Shown piece after piece: positions 6,640-13,327 of a DNA stretch of 13,745 nucleotides. The DNA is from Burkholderiales bacterium (GTDB lineage Bacteria > Pseudomonadota > Gammaproteobacteria > Burkholderiales > Usitatibacteraceae). A program made the translations under genes and the position numbers. The first letter of the stretch is position 1; each line of letters starts with the position of its first letter. Where the stretch lies: positions 1 to 13,745 of the forward strand of contig JANXWW010000038.1 of NCBI GenBank assembly GCA_025350945.1, given 5' to 3'. The notes below the pieces were generated by a model, which saw nothing but the letters and a program-made list of their open reading frames with translations, was not told the origin of the DNA and did not search any database.

Positions 6640-8583
6640 TTACGTTTTGGGCGCAGCGCCAATATCGCGCATCTTGGCCACCAAACGACTGATCAGTTGC
6701 AGCTCATCTTCAATCGCGCGACGTTGACCCTGTAGTTTGTGCAGCTCTTCCTGCATGGCACCGCCACGGTCATTAATGGAGCCCAGCGAGACAAGACGTG
6801 CTTCAAGATGCGCTTTATGATCTTTGATCCGCGCTTCGAGCGGCATCGGCACATTCTGTAGCCAGCGCTCAGTTTCAGTGCGCGCCTCGTTGAATATTTT
6901 ACGACTTTGGTCAACCAGCATTCGCCAAAAGCGCCGCACCATGTAACGCTTTTCGGTCATCACAATATTGACCGGGTCTTTGCAGAACTGTTCAGTTTCA
7001 TACACGAGTAATTTCAGCTTGATGCGCGACGATTCAAAATCAAGTGGCGGCATTTCCATTTTCTCGAACTTGAAGCGCTCATGAAAAGTGTTGTACACGC
7101 GTTCCATCAGTTGCAAAATATCTTCACCCGCTTTTGAGCAGACATTGAACTCGACATTAATTGAGCGAATGATTTCACGCATGCCCCGCGTGAGGCCCGG
7201 CGTTGTCCATGAGCCGTTGATGGCGTCGAGGCTGCGGGTGCAGGCGATATCGAGCTTGGCGGGATTGAACGCATCAATGAGCGCGTTTCGCTTCGCGTTA
7301 AAGGCAGCGCGCTGAATTTTATACTCCCCCAACGCAGCGTTGTACGCTTCTTTTTCAACCGAGACCTGTTGCCACATCCTGGTCACTAAATGTCGTCCTT
7401 TACCGGCAAGCTGATTGAGTTCTTCGACCTGCTTTACATTCGCAGCGAGTTTTTGCGTGCAGCCTTGGTAGCTCGTGGCCATCATCGCGCCAATTTCCGT
7501 GCTGACCGACTTTGCCAGTAGCTGACGTTTTACCGGAATGATTTCATTGGCCAGAAACTGCTCAAGCCGCTCAATGCCTGAGCGTACAACCATATCCGCA
7601 TCATTCTTGATGCGTCCGACAAGTGCTTTCTGCGCAGACACGGTAAACACTTTTTCAGGTGCCAAATTAAGCGCTTTGCTGGTGGCCTCAACCATGCGCA
7701 ACATACCCGCCTTGATTTCAGGCAGGGTTTTCAGCTCATCCCACATCAGATCAATTTTGTTCAGCACGGCGATCTTTGCCGGCTGTGAAACTTTCACATA
7801 GCGCTCCCAAATTTCCAGATCACTTTTGGTCACGCCGGTATCAATACCCAATAAAAATAATACCGCTTGCGCATTTGGCAATGTCGACAGCGTGAGTTCG
7901 GGTTCCAGTCCCAGTGCATTCAAACCTGGCGTGTCTAATATCGACAGACCATTGGTGAGCAGCGGATGCGGATAGTTAAGAATCGCGTAGCGCCACGCGG
8001 GCACTTCCACAATGTCCTCTTCGGTGGGCCCTGTTCCTGACTCGTCGAACATCGGGATCAAACCCATCATGCGTGCATCCAGCGCGTATACACGCTTGGT
8101 GTCCGCGAGCGATGTCAGCGCCTGACGCATGGATGCAGTGTCGTTTATATTGAGCCTGATCTTCGACCACTCCACCGGCATGTTTTTTAACTGCGAGATG
8201 GATTCATCGCGGTAGCGCGTCTCCACCGAAAGCAGCTTTAGATAAGGCTCTTCACTCGGGTCGTGAAAAATTTCGGTGGGGCACATCGTGGTACGGCCCA
8301 CATCCGACGGCAGCAACCGTTCTTTGAAGCTCGAAAAAAAGAGTGCGTTGATGAGCTCCGATTTTCCGCGCGAGAACTCGGCCAGAAACGCGATCATGAG
8401 GCGACCACGGTTCAAGGATTCCAATAAATCATAAAAGCGTACGGATTGCCCAATGTCGATCTGGTTCGTACGCTCAAGCCAGTCATGATATTCGTTCACC
8501 GCGCCGGACAAATCCTCTCGCCAACGGTTATACCGGGCGATTTCGGATTCAAAACGATTGATGACTTGGGCGTTGTTATCCAC
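6640..8583 (-). CDS. Dynamin-like large GTPase of unknown function
   Basis: A 647-residue protein with an N-terminal GTPase domain and a long, mostly helical remainder, as in bacterial dynamin-like proteins. G1 is AEFSRGKS (68-75), with Ala where the first P-loop Gly normally lies. G2 is probably T98/T99 in GRTTMCPTE, G3 is DTPG (217-220) and G4 is NKID (275-278). Residues 607-647 (EELHKLQGQRRAIEDELQ and flanks) look like a coiled coil. No transmembrane segment is apparent, so membrane binding, if any, would be peripheral. Such proteins often remodel or bind membranes, but the role of this one is unknown. I recall similar AEFSRGKSELINA proteins in other betaproteobacteria. The start is GTG at 8583; a TGA lies four codons upstream in frame and the next Met is residue 63, inside the domain. 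It is 134 bp downstream of yggT and may have its own promoter. Confidence 0.85.
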   Translation of the reverse strand: MDNNAQVINRFESEIARYNRWREDLSGAVNEYHDWLERTNQIDIGQSVRFYDLLESLNRGRLMIAFLAEFSRGKSELINALFFSSFKERLLPSDVGRTTMCPTEIFHDPSEEPYLKLLSVETRYRDESISQLKNMPVEWSKIRLNINDTASMRQALTSLADTKRVYALDARMMGLIPMFDESGTGPTEEDIVEVPAWRYAILNYPHPLLTNGLSILDTPGLNALGLEPELTLSTLPNAQAVLFLLGIDTGVTKSDLEIWERYVKVSQPAKIAVLNKIDLMWDELKTLPEIKAGMLRMVEATSKALNLAPEKVFTVSAQKALVGRIKNDADMVVRSGIERLEQFLANEIIPVKRQLLAKSVSTEIGAMMATSYQGCTQKLAANVKQVEELNQLAGKGRHLVTRMWQQVSVEKEAYNAALGEYKIQRAAFNAKRNALIDAFNPAKLDIACTRSLDAINGSWTTPGLTRGMREIIRSINVEFNVCSKAGEDILQLMERVYNTFHERFKFEKMEMPPLDFESSRIKLKLLVYETEQFCKDPVNIVMTEKRYMVRRFWRMLVDQSRKIFNEARTETERWLQNVPMPLEARIKDHKAHLEARLVSLGSINDRGGAMQEELHKLQGQRRAIEDELQLISRLVAKMRDIGAAPKT

Positions 8584-8595
8584 GTTTGTCCATCA

Positions 8596-8610
8596 TGACG
8601 CGCTACGTCA
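8596..8610. promoter_or_regulatory. Inverted repeat just upstream of the dynamin-like gene
   Basis: TGACG (8596-8600) and CGTCA (8606-8610) form a perfect 5-bp inverted repeat around a 5-bp centre, ending 12 bp before the GTG start. It could be an operator or a small mRNA hairpin near the start. The arms are short, so chance is a real alternative. A TTGACG in coding orientation overlaps it, but is too close to the start codon to be a normal -35 for this gene. Confidence 0.25.
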
Positions 8611-8633
8611 ATCCCTGATTCGGTTTATTTTAA

Positions 8634-8653
8634 GCGCGAATAGCTAAGCGCGC
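8634..8653 (-). terminator. Possible weak terminator after yggT
   Basis: In minus-strand orientation, GCGCG and CGCGC (8653-8649 and 8638-8634) can form a five-pair GC stem around a 10-base loop, followed by TTAAAATAAA rather than a real T-run. It lies between yggT and the GTPase gene, where a terminator would be expected. The stem is short and the tail poor, so this is a weak call. The TTAAAAT could instead be part of a -10 element, but no matching -35 was seen. Confidence 0.25.
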
Positions 8654-8717
8654 CTGCTGCAATTGCTCTGTGTTCTGTACTTTATTTCTCTATTGGCCTG
8701 ATAGCTTACTGGGAAAT

Positions 8718-9308
8718 TTATCTCAGCGCCAGCCCACGCATCAGACGGAAGCTTTCTGCCTCCAAAAACACAATCGGCAACATCAATAAAATCTGCAACA
8801 AAATCAGCAACAGCAAGGGCGATAAATCCACGCCCCCAATCAGCGGCACGATCCGGCGTAGTGGCTGCAAAAATGGTTTTGACATGGTTTCAAAAAACGG
8901 ACGCATGGGATGATACGGGCTCACCCACGACAGCACCGCCTGCACCAGCACAATGCCAATCAAGAGATAGATAGACAATTTGGCGAGCTTCACCACCGAT
9001 AACGCCAAAAGCCCCGGCCAGAACAAGGGATGCGTCATTTCGGCTAACTGCAGAATCATCAATATCGCCCACCACAGCACAATCAGCGTGAACCAGGCCA
9101 CGACAAATGAAGCGGTATCGAGCCCCATTACGCTCGGCAGAATACGTCGCAACGGCTTCACCGCCCAGTCGGTCAGTGCAACAATAAATTGCGCAATTGG
9201 ATTACGAAAAGACGCACGAAATGCCTGCGCATAAAAGCGCATAAGGGCGGCAAGCGCAAATAAATTAACAACTGTTTCCAGCACATAAACCAGCGTTTCG
9301 CGCAGCAT
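8718..9308 (-). CDS. yggT: YggT-family integral membrane protein
   Basis: A 196-residue inner-membrane protein made of two YggT repeats. Each repeat ends with a related motif: KPLRRILPSVMGLDTASF (51-68) and QPLRRIVPLIGGVDLSPL (148-165). Hydrophobic segments lie at about 5-27, 64-88, 98-128 and 160-182. The biochemical role is not settled; family members in E. coli have been connected with osmotic or ion stress, and in other bacteria and plastids with membrane or division processes. The ATG at 9308 overlaps the proC stop by one base (TAATG), so the genes are translationally coupled. yggS-proC-yggT is a widely conserved order in Proteobacteria. It is the last gene of this cluster before a 134-bp gap. 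Confidence 0.93.
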   Translation of the reverse strand: MLRETLVYVLETVVNLFALAALMRFYAQAFRASFRNPIAQFIVALTDWAVKPLRRILPSVMGLDTASFVVAWFTLIVLWWAILMILQLAEMTHPLFWPGLLALSVVKLAKLSIYLLIGIVLVQAVLSWVSPYHPMRPFFETMSKPFLQPLRRIVPLIGGVDLSPLLLLILLQILLMLPIVFLEAESFRLMRGLALR

Positions 9309-10144
9309 TATGGCGCACCCGCTTCTTGCGCCAGTTCCTGGCCCAGCTCTACGCTGCGCGCGGCTGCCGCTTTCACGCCTTCAATAAATTTTTCTTTTAA
9401 ACCTGTCCGATCAAATGTTTCAATTGCCCGCTCGGTGGTGCCGCGTTTTGAGGTGACGTTGGCGCGCAATGTTGCAGGGGAATCCGCGCTTTCCCGCGCA
9501 AGCTTCACACTGCCGGCAAATGTTTCCAGCGCGAATAATCTGGCCGCCTTAGCATCAAAGCCCAGCTCGGTCGCGGCTCTCTCAAGTGCTTCCATAAAAT
9601 AAAAAACATAAGCAGGCCCGCTACCCGAAACCGCTGTTACCGCATCAAGTGCCGCCTCATCAACAAACCAAACTGTTTTGCCGACTGAAGCGAGCAAATT
9701 TTCTGCCGCTGATTTTTCATCCGCCGTCACCGATGGCATCGCGTATAGGCCCGTAATGCCCGCATGCACCAGCGCAGGCGTATTCGGCATAGCGCGCACG
9801 ATGCGCTGATACGCTGACTGCTGCCCACCCAGCCAACGCGATAAATCCGTCGTACGAATACCCGCGGCAATGCTAATCACGACTTGCTTGTTAAGTGCGG
9901 CTGCGAGCGGTGCCACGGCTACGCGCATGACTTGCGGTTTGACCGCGAGCACAATGATATCCGCATCCAGCGTACGTGCATCCCAAGCAGCACTTGAGGC
10001 TACACCGTGAGCAGACAGCTTGGTTCGTGCGCTATCCATAGGCTCGATGACGAAACAATCGCGAGCAGCATGGCCGCTGGCGAGCAGGCCGCCCAAAATG
10101 GCCTGCGTCATATTGCCACCGCCGATAAAGCTGATTTTCATCAT
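9308..10144 (-). CDS. proC: Pyrroline-5-carboxylate reductase
   Basis: Cytoplasmic NAD(P)H-dependent enzyme of the last step in proline synthesis. At 278 residues it has the usual length. The N-terminal Rossmann domain starts MMKISFIGGGNMTQAI, with the dinucleotide-binding loop at 8-12, then VLAVKPQVM (65-73) and RAMPNTPALV (117-126). The C-terminal dimer/active-site domain has the signature DAVTAVSGSGPAYVF (167-181) and LRANVTSKRGTTERAI (226-241), where many homologues read TSPGGTT or TSKGGTT. The gene begins ATGATGA: the first ATG (10144) overlaps the yggS TGA by four bases. The second Met (10141) is an equally plausible start and would leave homologues aligned slightly better (MKI). It sits in the conserved yggS-proC-yggT cluster. 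Confidence 0.97.
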   Translation of the reverse strand: MMKISFIGGGNMTQAILGGLLASGHAARDCFVIEPMDSARTKLSAHGVASSAAWDARTLDADIIVLAVKPQVMRVAVAPLAAALNKQVVISIAAGIRTTDLSRWLGGQQSAYQRIVRAMPNTPALVHAGITGLYAMPSVTADEKSAAENLLASVGKTVWFVDEAALDAVTAVSGSGPAYVFYFMEALERAATELGFDAKAARLFALETFAGSVKLARESADSPATLRANVTSKRGTTERAIETFDRTGLKEKFIEGVKAAAARSVELGQELAQEAGAP

Positions 10145-10866
10145 ATTGTGCTTCCTGGTTTTGCAACGTCGCGTTCACCAAAGATCGCGCTACCAATTCT
10201 GACCATCGTCGCACCTTCCTCAATCGCAATACGAAAATCCTGGGACATCCCCATCGACAGGGTATCAACTTCAAACCCGTTGGCAATCAACCGCTGCTGC
10301 AATTTTCGCATCGTGCCAAATTGCGCACGCTGGGTTGCCTCGTCCTGTGTATTTTCGATAATCGTCATTAGGCCACGCAATTTCAACCCCGGTAACGTTG
10401 CAACTTGCGACGCCAAATCCAGAACCTCGTCCGGCATCACGCCGCCCTTACTCTGTTCAGCGCTCACGTTGACTTGAATACAGATATTGAGTGGCGGTAA
10501 ACCCACTCTGTTTCTGTCGAGCGCTTCGGCAATTTTCAAGCGATCCACACCGTGTGCCCAGTCAAAATGCTGGGCGACGAGCCGGGCTTTATTGCTTTGC
10601 AGCGGGCCGATAAAATGCCATTCAATGCCTCCCGTATCACTTACACGCAAATCGTTGAGTTCGACGATTTTAGCGATGCCTTCTTGTACATAATTTTCAC
10701 CAAAAAACCGCTGCCCGGCAGCAAATGCCTCGCGCACCAAAGCAGACGGCTTTGTTTTTGAGACAGCAATAAGCGAAACCTGCTGCTTTGATTGGGTACT
10801 TCCCATAGCACTTGCAATCGAGATCGCGCGCTGAATGTGTTGCAAGTTCGCTTTGATTGGGGACAT
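10141..10866 (-). CDS. yggS: YggS/PLPBP-family pyridoxal phosphate homeostasis protein
   Basis: A 241-residue, single-domain TIM-barrel PLP-binding protein related to the N-terminal domain of alanine racemase. It has no known enzyme activity and helps control free PLP and amino/keto acid balance. Motifs: LIAVSKTKP (32-40) with probable PLP-lysine K37, GENYVQE (56-62), WHFIGPLQSNKA (83-94), VNVSAEQSKGGV (132-143), LSMGMSQDF (203-211) and VRIGSAIFG (222-230). I chose the ATG at 10866 because homologues begin a short helix before the VSKTKP strand. The frame is open up to 10965, but the extra 33 residues do not look like the family and would fill most of the promoter region shared with pilT. The site before the chosen ATG is weak in Shine-Dalgarno character. 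First gene of the cluster, overlapping proC by four bases. Confidence 0.94.
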   Translation of the reverse strand: MSPIKANLQHIQRAISIASAMGSTQSKQQVSLIAVSKTKPSALVREAFAAGQRFFGENYVQEGIAKIVELNDLRVSDTGGIEWHFIGPLQSNKARLVAQHFDWAHGVDRLKIAEALDRNRVGLPPLNICIQVNVSAEQSKGGVMPDEVLDLASQVATLPGLKLRGLMTIIENTQDEATQRAQFGTMRKLQQRLIANGFEVDTLSMGMSQDFRIAIEEGATMVRIGSAIFGERDVAKPGSTI

Positions 10867-10911
10867 AATCAGCCGGGAAAGACGCAGGTAAACTTGGTTA
10901 TTGCACAACAC

Positions 10912-10940
10912 ATTTTGCGAACTGCGCTCGCATTGGGCAA
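10912..10940 (-). promoter_or_regulatory. Candidate sigma-70 promoter for yggS-proC-yggT with an inverted repeat in the spacer
   Basis: On the minus strand, TTGCCC (10940-10935) and CAAAAT (10917-10912) are 17 bp apart, each matching four of six consensus positions. Transcription would begin roughly 40 bases before the yggS ATG. The region also contains the inverted repeat TGCGA (10916-10920) / TCGCA (10928-10932), centred in the spacer, which could bind a repressor. No good promoter for pilT was found on the other strand of this 125-bp divergent gap. Confidence 0.35.
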
Positions 10941-10991
10941 CGTGAAGTAAATGCAACAAACCCACGCGCTCAAATTCAAGGGAAAGTATAA

Positions 10992-12032
10992 ATGGAAATC
11001 GCAGAACTTCTGGCCTTTGGCGTCAAAAACAAGGCGTCTGATTTGCACCTCTCGGCCGGGCTACCGCCGATGATTCGTGTGCATGGTGACGTGCGCCGCA
11101 TCAACGTGCCCGCGCTCACGCACGACGATGTGCACGGCATGGTGTACGACATTATGAACGACGGTCAGCGCAAGCAGTATGAAGAAAATCTGGAGTGCGA
11201 TTTTTCGTTTGAAATTCCGAACCTCGCGCGCTTCCGCGTAAACGCATTCGTGCAGCAGCGCGGCGCGGGTGCCGTGATGCGGACGATTCCATCGAAGGTG
11301 TTATCACTTGAAGAATTGAATGCGCCAAAAAGTTTTCAGGAAATTTCGAACCAACCACGCGGACTCGTGCTGGTTACCGGTCCTACCGGCTCAGGCAAAT
11401 CGACTACACTAGCCGCGATGGTGGATTACATTAACAACAATGAATACGGCCATATTCTGACAGTGGAAGACCCGATTGAATTCGTGCATGAATCGAAAAA
11501 ATGTCTGATCAACCAGCGCGAAGTCGGCCCGCACACGCTATCGTTTTCGAATGCGCTGCGCTCTGCGTTGCGCGAGGACCCGGACATTATTCTGGTGGGC
11601 GAAATGCGCGATCTGGAAACAATTCGCCTTGCGATGACGGCGGCTGAAACGGGCCATTTGGTGTTCGGCACGCTGCACACCAGTTCCGCCGCAAAAACGG
11701 TTGACCGGATTATTGACGTTTTCCCGGCCGCTGAAAAAGAAATGATTCGCGCGATGTTGTCCGAGAGCTTGCGCGCCGTTATTTCGCAAACGCTGTGCAA
11801 AACCAAAGACGGCGCAGGCCGTGTGGCAGCGCACGAAATCATGGTCGGCACGCCCGCGATTCGCAATTTGATTCGTGAAGCAAAAGTCGCACAGATGTAT
11901 TCCGCGATTCAAACAGGACAGGCGCTGGGCATGCAGACGATGGATCAATGTCTGGCCGATTTAGTGCGCCGCAACGTTATCACGGTGGCAGAAGCACGCG
12001 GCAAAGCCGCCAATAAAGACTCATTCGGCTAA
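10992..12032 (+). CDS. pilT: Type IV pilus retraction ATPase PilT
   Basis: A 346-residue hexameric cytoplasmic ATPase at the inner-membrane base of type IV pili, driving pilus retraction for twitching motility and DNA uptake. N-terminal PAS-like part starts MEIAELLAFGVKNKASDLHL and includes RFRVNAFVQQRG (80-91). The ATPase core has Walker A GPTGSGKST (130-138, K136), Asp-box VEDPIEF (158-164), Walker B PDIILVGEMRD (197-207) with likely catalytic E204, and His-box residues H222 and H229. The C-terminal AIRNLIRE (289-296) is specific to PilT and needed for retraction in characterised members. AAGGGA at 10978-10983 lies eight bases before the ATG. It is divergent from yggS, as in Pseudomonas, and is followed by pilU after 69 bp. 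Confidence 0.97.
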   Translation: MEIAELLAFGVKNKASDLHLSAGLPPMIRVHGDVRRINVPALTHDDVHGMVYDIMNDGQRKQYEENLECDFSFEIPNLARFRVNAFVQQRGAGAVMRTIPSKVLSLEELNAPKSFQEISNQPRGLVLVTGPTGSGKSTTLAAMVDYINNNEYGHILTVEDPIEFVHESKKCLINQREVGPHTLSFSNALRSALREDPDIILVGEMRDLETIRLAMTAAETGHLVFGTLHTSSAAKTVDRIIDVFPAAEKEMIRAMLSESLRAVISQTLCKTKDGAGRVAAHEIMVGTPAIRNLIREAKVAQMYSAIQTGQALGMQTMDQCLADLVRRNVITVAEARGKAANKDSFG

Positions 12033-12065
12033 TTGGTGTAACGTAGTATTCTCATTCAGCCACTC

Positions 12066-12089
12066 GATTAAATGTTGGATTAAATGTAG
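12066..12089. repeat. 12-bp tandem duplication upstream of pilU
   Basis: GATTAAATGTTG (12066-12077) is followed directly by GATTAAATGTAG (12078-12089), 11 of 12 identical. It ends one base before the pilU Shine-Dalgarno sequence in the pilT-pilU gap. It may be a replication-slippage product, or two binding sites about one helical turn apart. Confidence 0.75.
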
Positions 12090-12101
12090 CAAGGAAATAT
12101 T

Positions 12102-13241
12102 ATGGAACGCGATCAAGCCCTCAAATTTGTCCATGAATTGCTGCGCGCAATGCTGGTAAAAAAAGCCTCCGATCTGTTTCTGACGGCTGGCTTTCCGCCT
12201 GCCATGAAAATCGACGGCAAAATGACGCCCGTCTCGCAATCCAGTTTGTCACCGGTGCACACGGGCGAAATCGCGCGCTCGGTGATGACGGACAAGCAGA
12301 CGGCCGAATTTGAGGCGACCAAAGAATGTAATTTTGCGATTTCGCCCGCCGGTATCGGGCGCTTTCGTGTGAATGCATTCGTACAGCAAGGCCGCATTGG
12401 TTTGGTGATGCGGACGATCACCACCAACATTCCGAAGTTTGAAGAGCTTGGCCTGCCGGTGGTGTTAAAAGATGTGGCGATGACCAAGCGCGGCCTAGTA
12501 ATTTTTGTTGGCGGCACCGGCTCCGGCAAATCAACTTCGCTCGCCGCGATGGTCGGCTACCGCAATGAAAATAGTTTCGGCCACATCATCACTATCGAAG
12601 ACCCCGTTGAATATGTGCATGAACACCGCAACTGCGTGATCACGCAACGCGAAGTGGGCGTGGATACCGACAACTGGTTTGCGGCGCTGAAAAACACCTT
12701 GCGGCAGGCACCAGATGTAATTTTGATTGGCGAGATTCGTGACCGCGAAACAATGGATTACGCGATTGCGTTTGCGGAAACAGGCCATCTCTGCATGTCT
12801 ACCTTGCACGCGAACTCGACCAATCAGGCGCTGGACCGGATTATCAACTTCTTCCCGGAAGAGCGTCGTGCGCAACTGCTGATGGACTTGTCACTGAACT
12901 TAAAAGCGTTTGTTTCGCAGCGCCTGATTCCGAAAAAAGAAGGTAAAGGCCGCGTGGCAGCAATCGAGATCATGCTGAATTCGCCGCTGATTTCGGATTT
13001 GATTTTCAAGGGCGATGTGCACGAGATCAAAGAGATCATGAAGCGCTCCCGCGAGCTTGGCATGCAGACATTTGACCATGCGCTGTTCGATCTTTACGAA
13101 GCGGATTTAATTTCGTACGAAGATGCATTGCGCAATGCAGATTCACTGAACGATTTGCGACTCCGCATCAAGCTCGAAGGCAAATCATCGAAAGAAAAAG
13201 ATTTGGCGGCAGGTTTGGAGCATCTCGAAATTATCAAGTAA
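12102..13241 (+). CDS. pilU: PilT-dependent retraction ATPase PilU
   Basis: A 379-residue PilT paralogue that assists PilT-driven retraction; in studied species it needs PilT to act. It shares the PilT layout: LVKKASDLFLTAGFPPAMKI (18-37), RFRVNAFVQQG (87-97), Walker A GGTGSGKST (137-145, K143), Asp-box IEDPVEY (165-171), Walker B DVILIGEIRD (205-214) with E211, and H229/H236 in ETGHLCMSTLHA. The PilT-specific AIRNLIRE is absent, with SPLISDLIFKGDVHEIKEIM (294-313) at that site, and the tail is longer (SSKEKDLAAGLEHLEIIK), both PilU traits. AAGGA at 12091-12095 is six bases before the ATG. Likely co-transcribed with pilT, possibly with extra control from the intergenic repeat. All catalytic residues are intact. 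Confidence 0.95.
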   Translation: MERDQALKFVHELLRAMLVKKASDLFLTAGFPPAMKIDGKMTPVSQSSLSPVHTGEIARSVMTDKQTAEFEATKECNFAISPAGIGRFRVNAFVQQGRIGLVMRTITTNIPKFEELGLPVVLKDVAMTKRGLVIFVGGTGSGKSTSLAAMVGYRNENSFGHIITIEDPVEYVHEHRNCVITQREVGVDTDNWFAALKNTLRQAPDVILIGEIRDRETMDYAIAFAETGHLCMSTLHANSTNQALDRIINFFPEERRAQLLMDLSLNLKAFVSQRLIPKKEGKGRVAAIEIMLNSPLISDLIFKGDVHEIKEIMKRSRELGMQTFDHALFDLYEADLISYEDALRNADSLNDLRLRIKLEGKSSKEKDLAAGLEHLEIIK

Positions 13242-13251
13242 AACACTAGAA

Positions 13252-13295
13252 CTGGTGCGGCGCTTAGAGCAAAAATGCTTCAAACGCCGCACTAG
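13252..13295. terminator. Stem-loop between convergent pilU and rlmL-like genes, probable bidirectional terminator
   Basis: CTGGTGCGGCG (13252-13262) pairs with CGCCGCACTAG (13285-13295): eleven pairs, including one G-U in the plus-strand RNA. A nested hairpin, AGCA/TGCT around AAAA (13268-13279), sits in the 22-base loop. It begins 10 bp after the pilU stop and ends 32 bp from the opposing gene's stop. Position and strength suit a terminator for both genes. The missing U-run on the plus side means it may instead be a 3'-end stabiliser or a Rho-associated structure. Confidence 0.55.
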
Positions 13296-13327
13296 CGCTT
13301 GCACGAAAGGCGTTTCCGTCATCCGTT

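Noticed and set aside
10900..10920. Possible sigma-54 promoter for pilT (TTGCAC...TTGC)
   Set aside because: The distance between the GC elements is about three bases longer than the strict sigma-54 spacing.
10867..10965. 33-residue N-terminal extension of yggS
   Set aside because: It does not resemble the YggS family and would occupy the candidate promoter region.
11426..11866. 146-codon minus-strand open frame inside pilT, and similar antisense frames at 12113-12529, 6050-6409 and 3114-3488
   Set aside because: All are fully antisense to confident genes, with no family resemblance or ribosome-binding site; they reflect codon bias.
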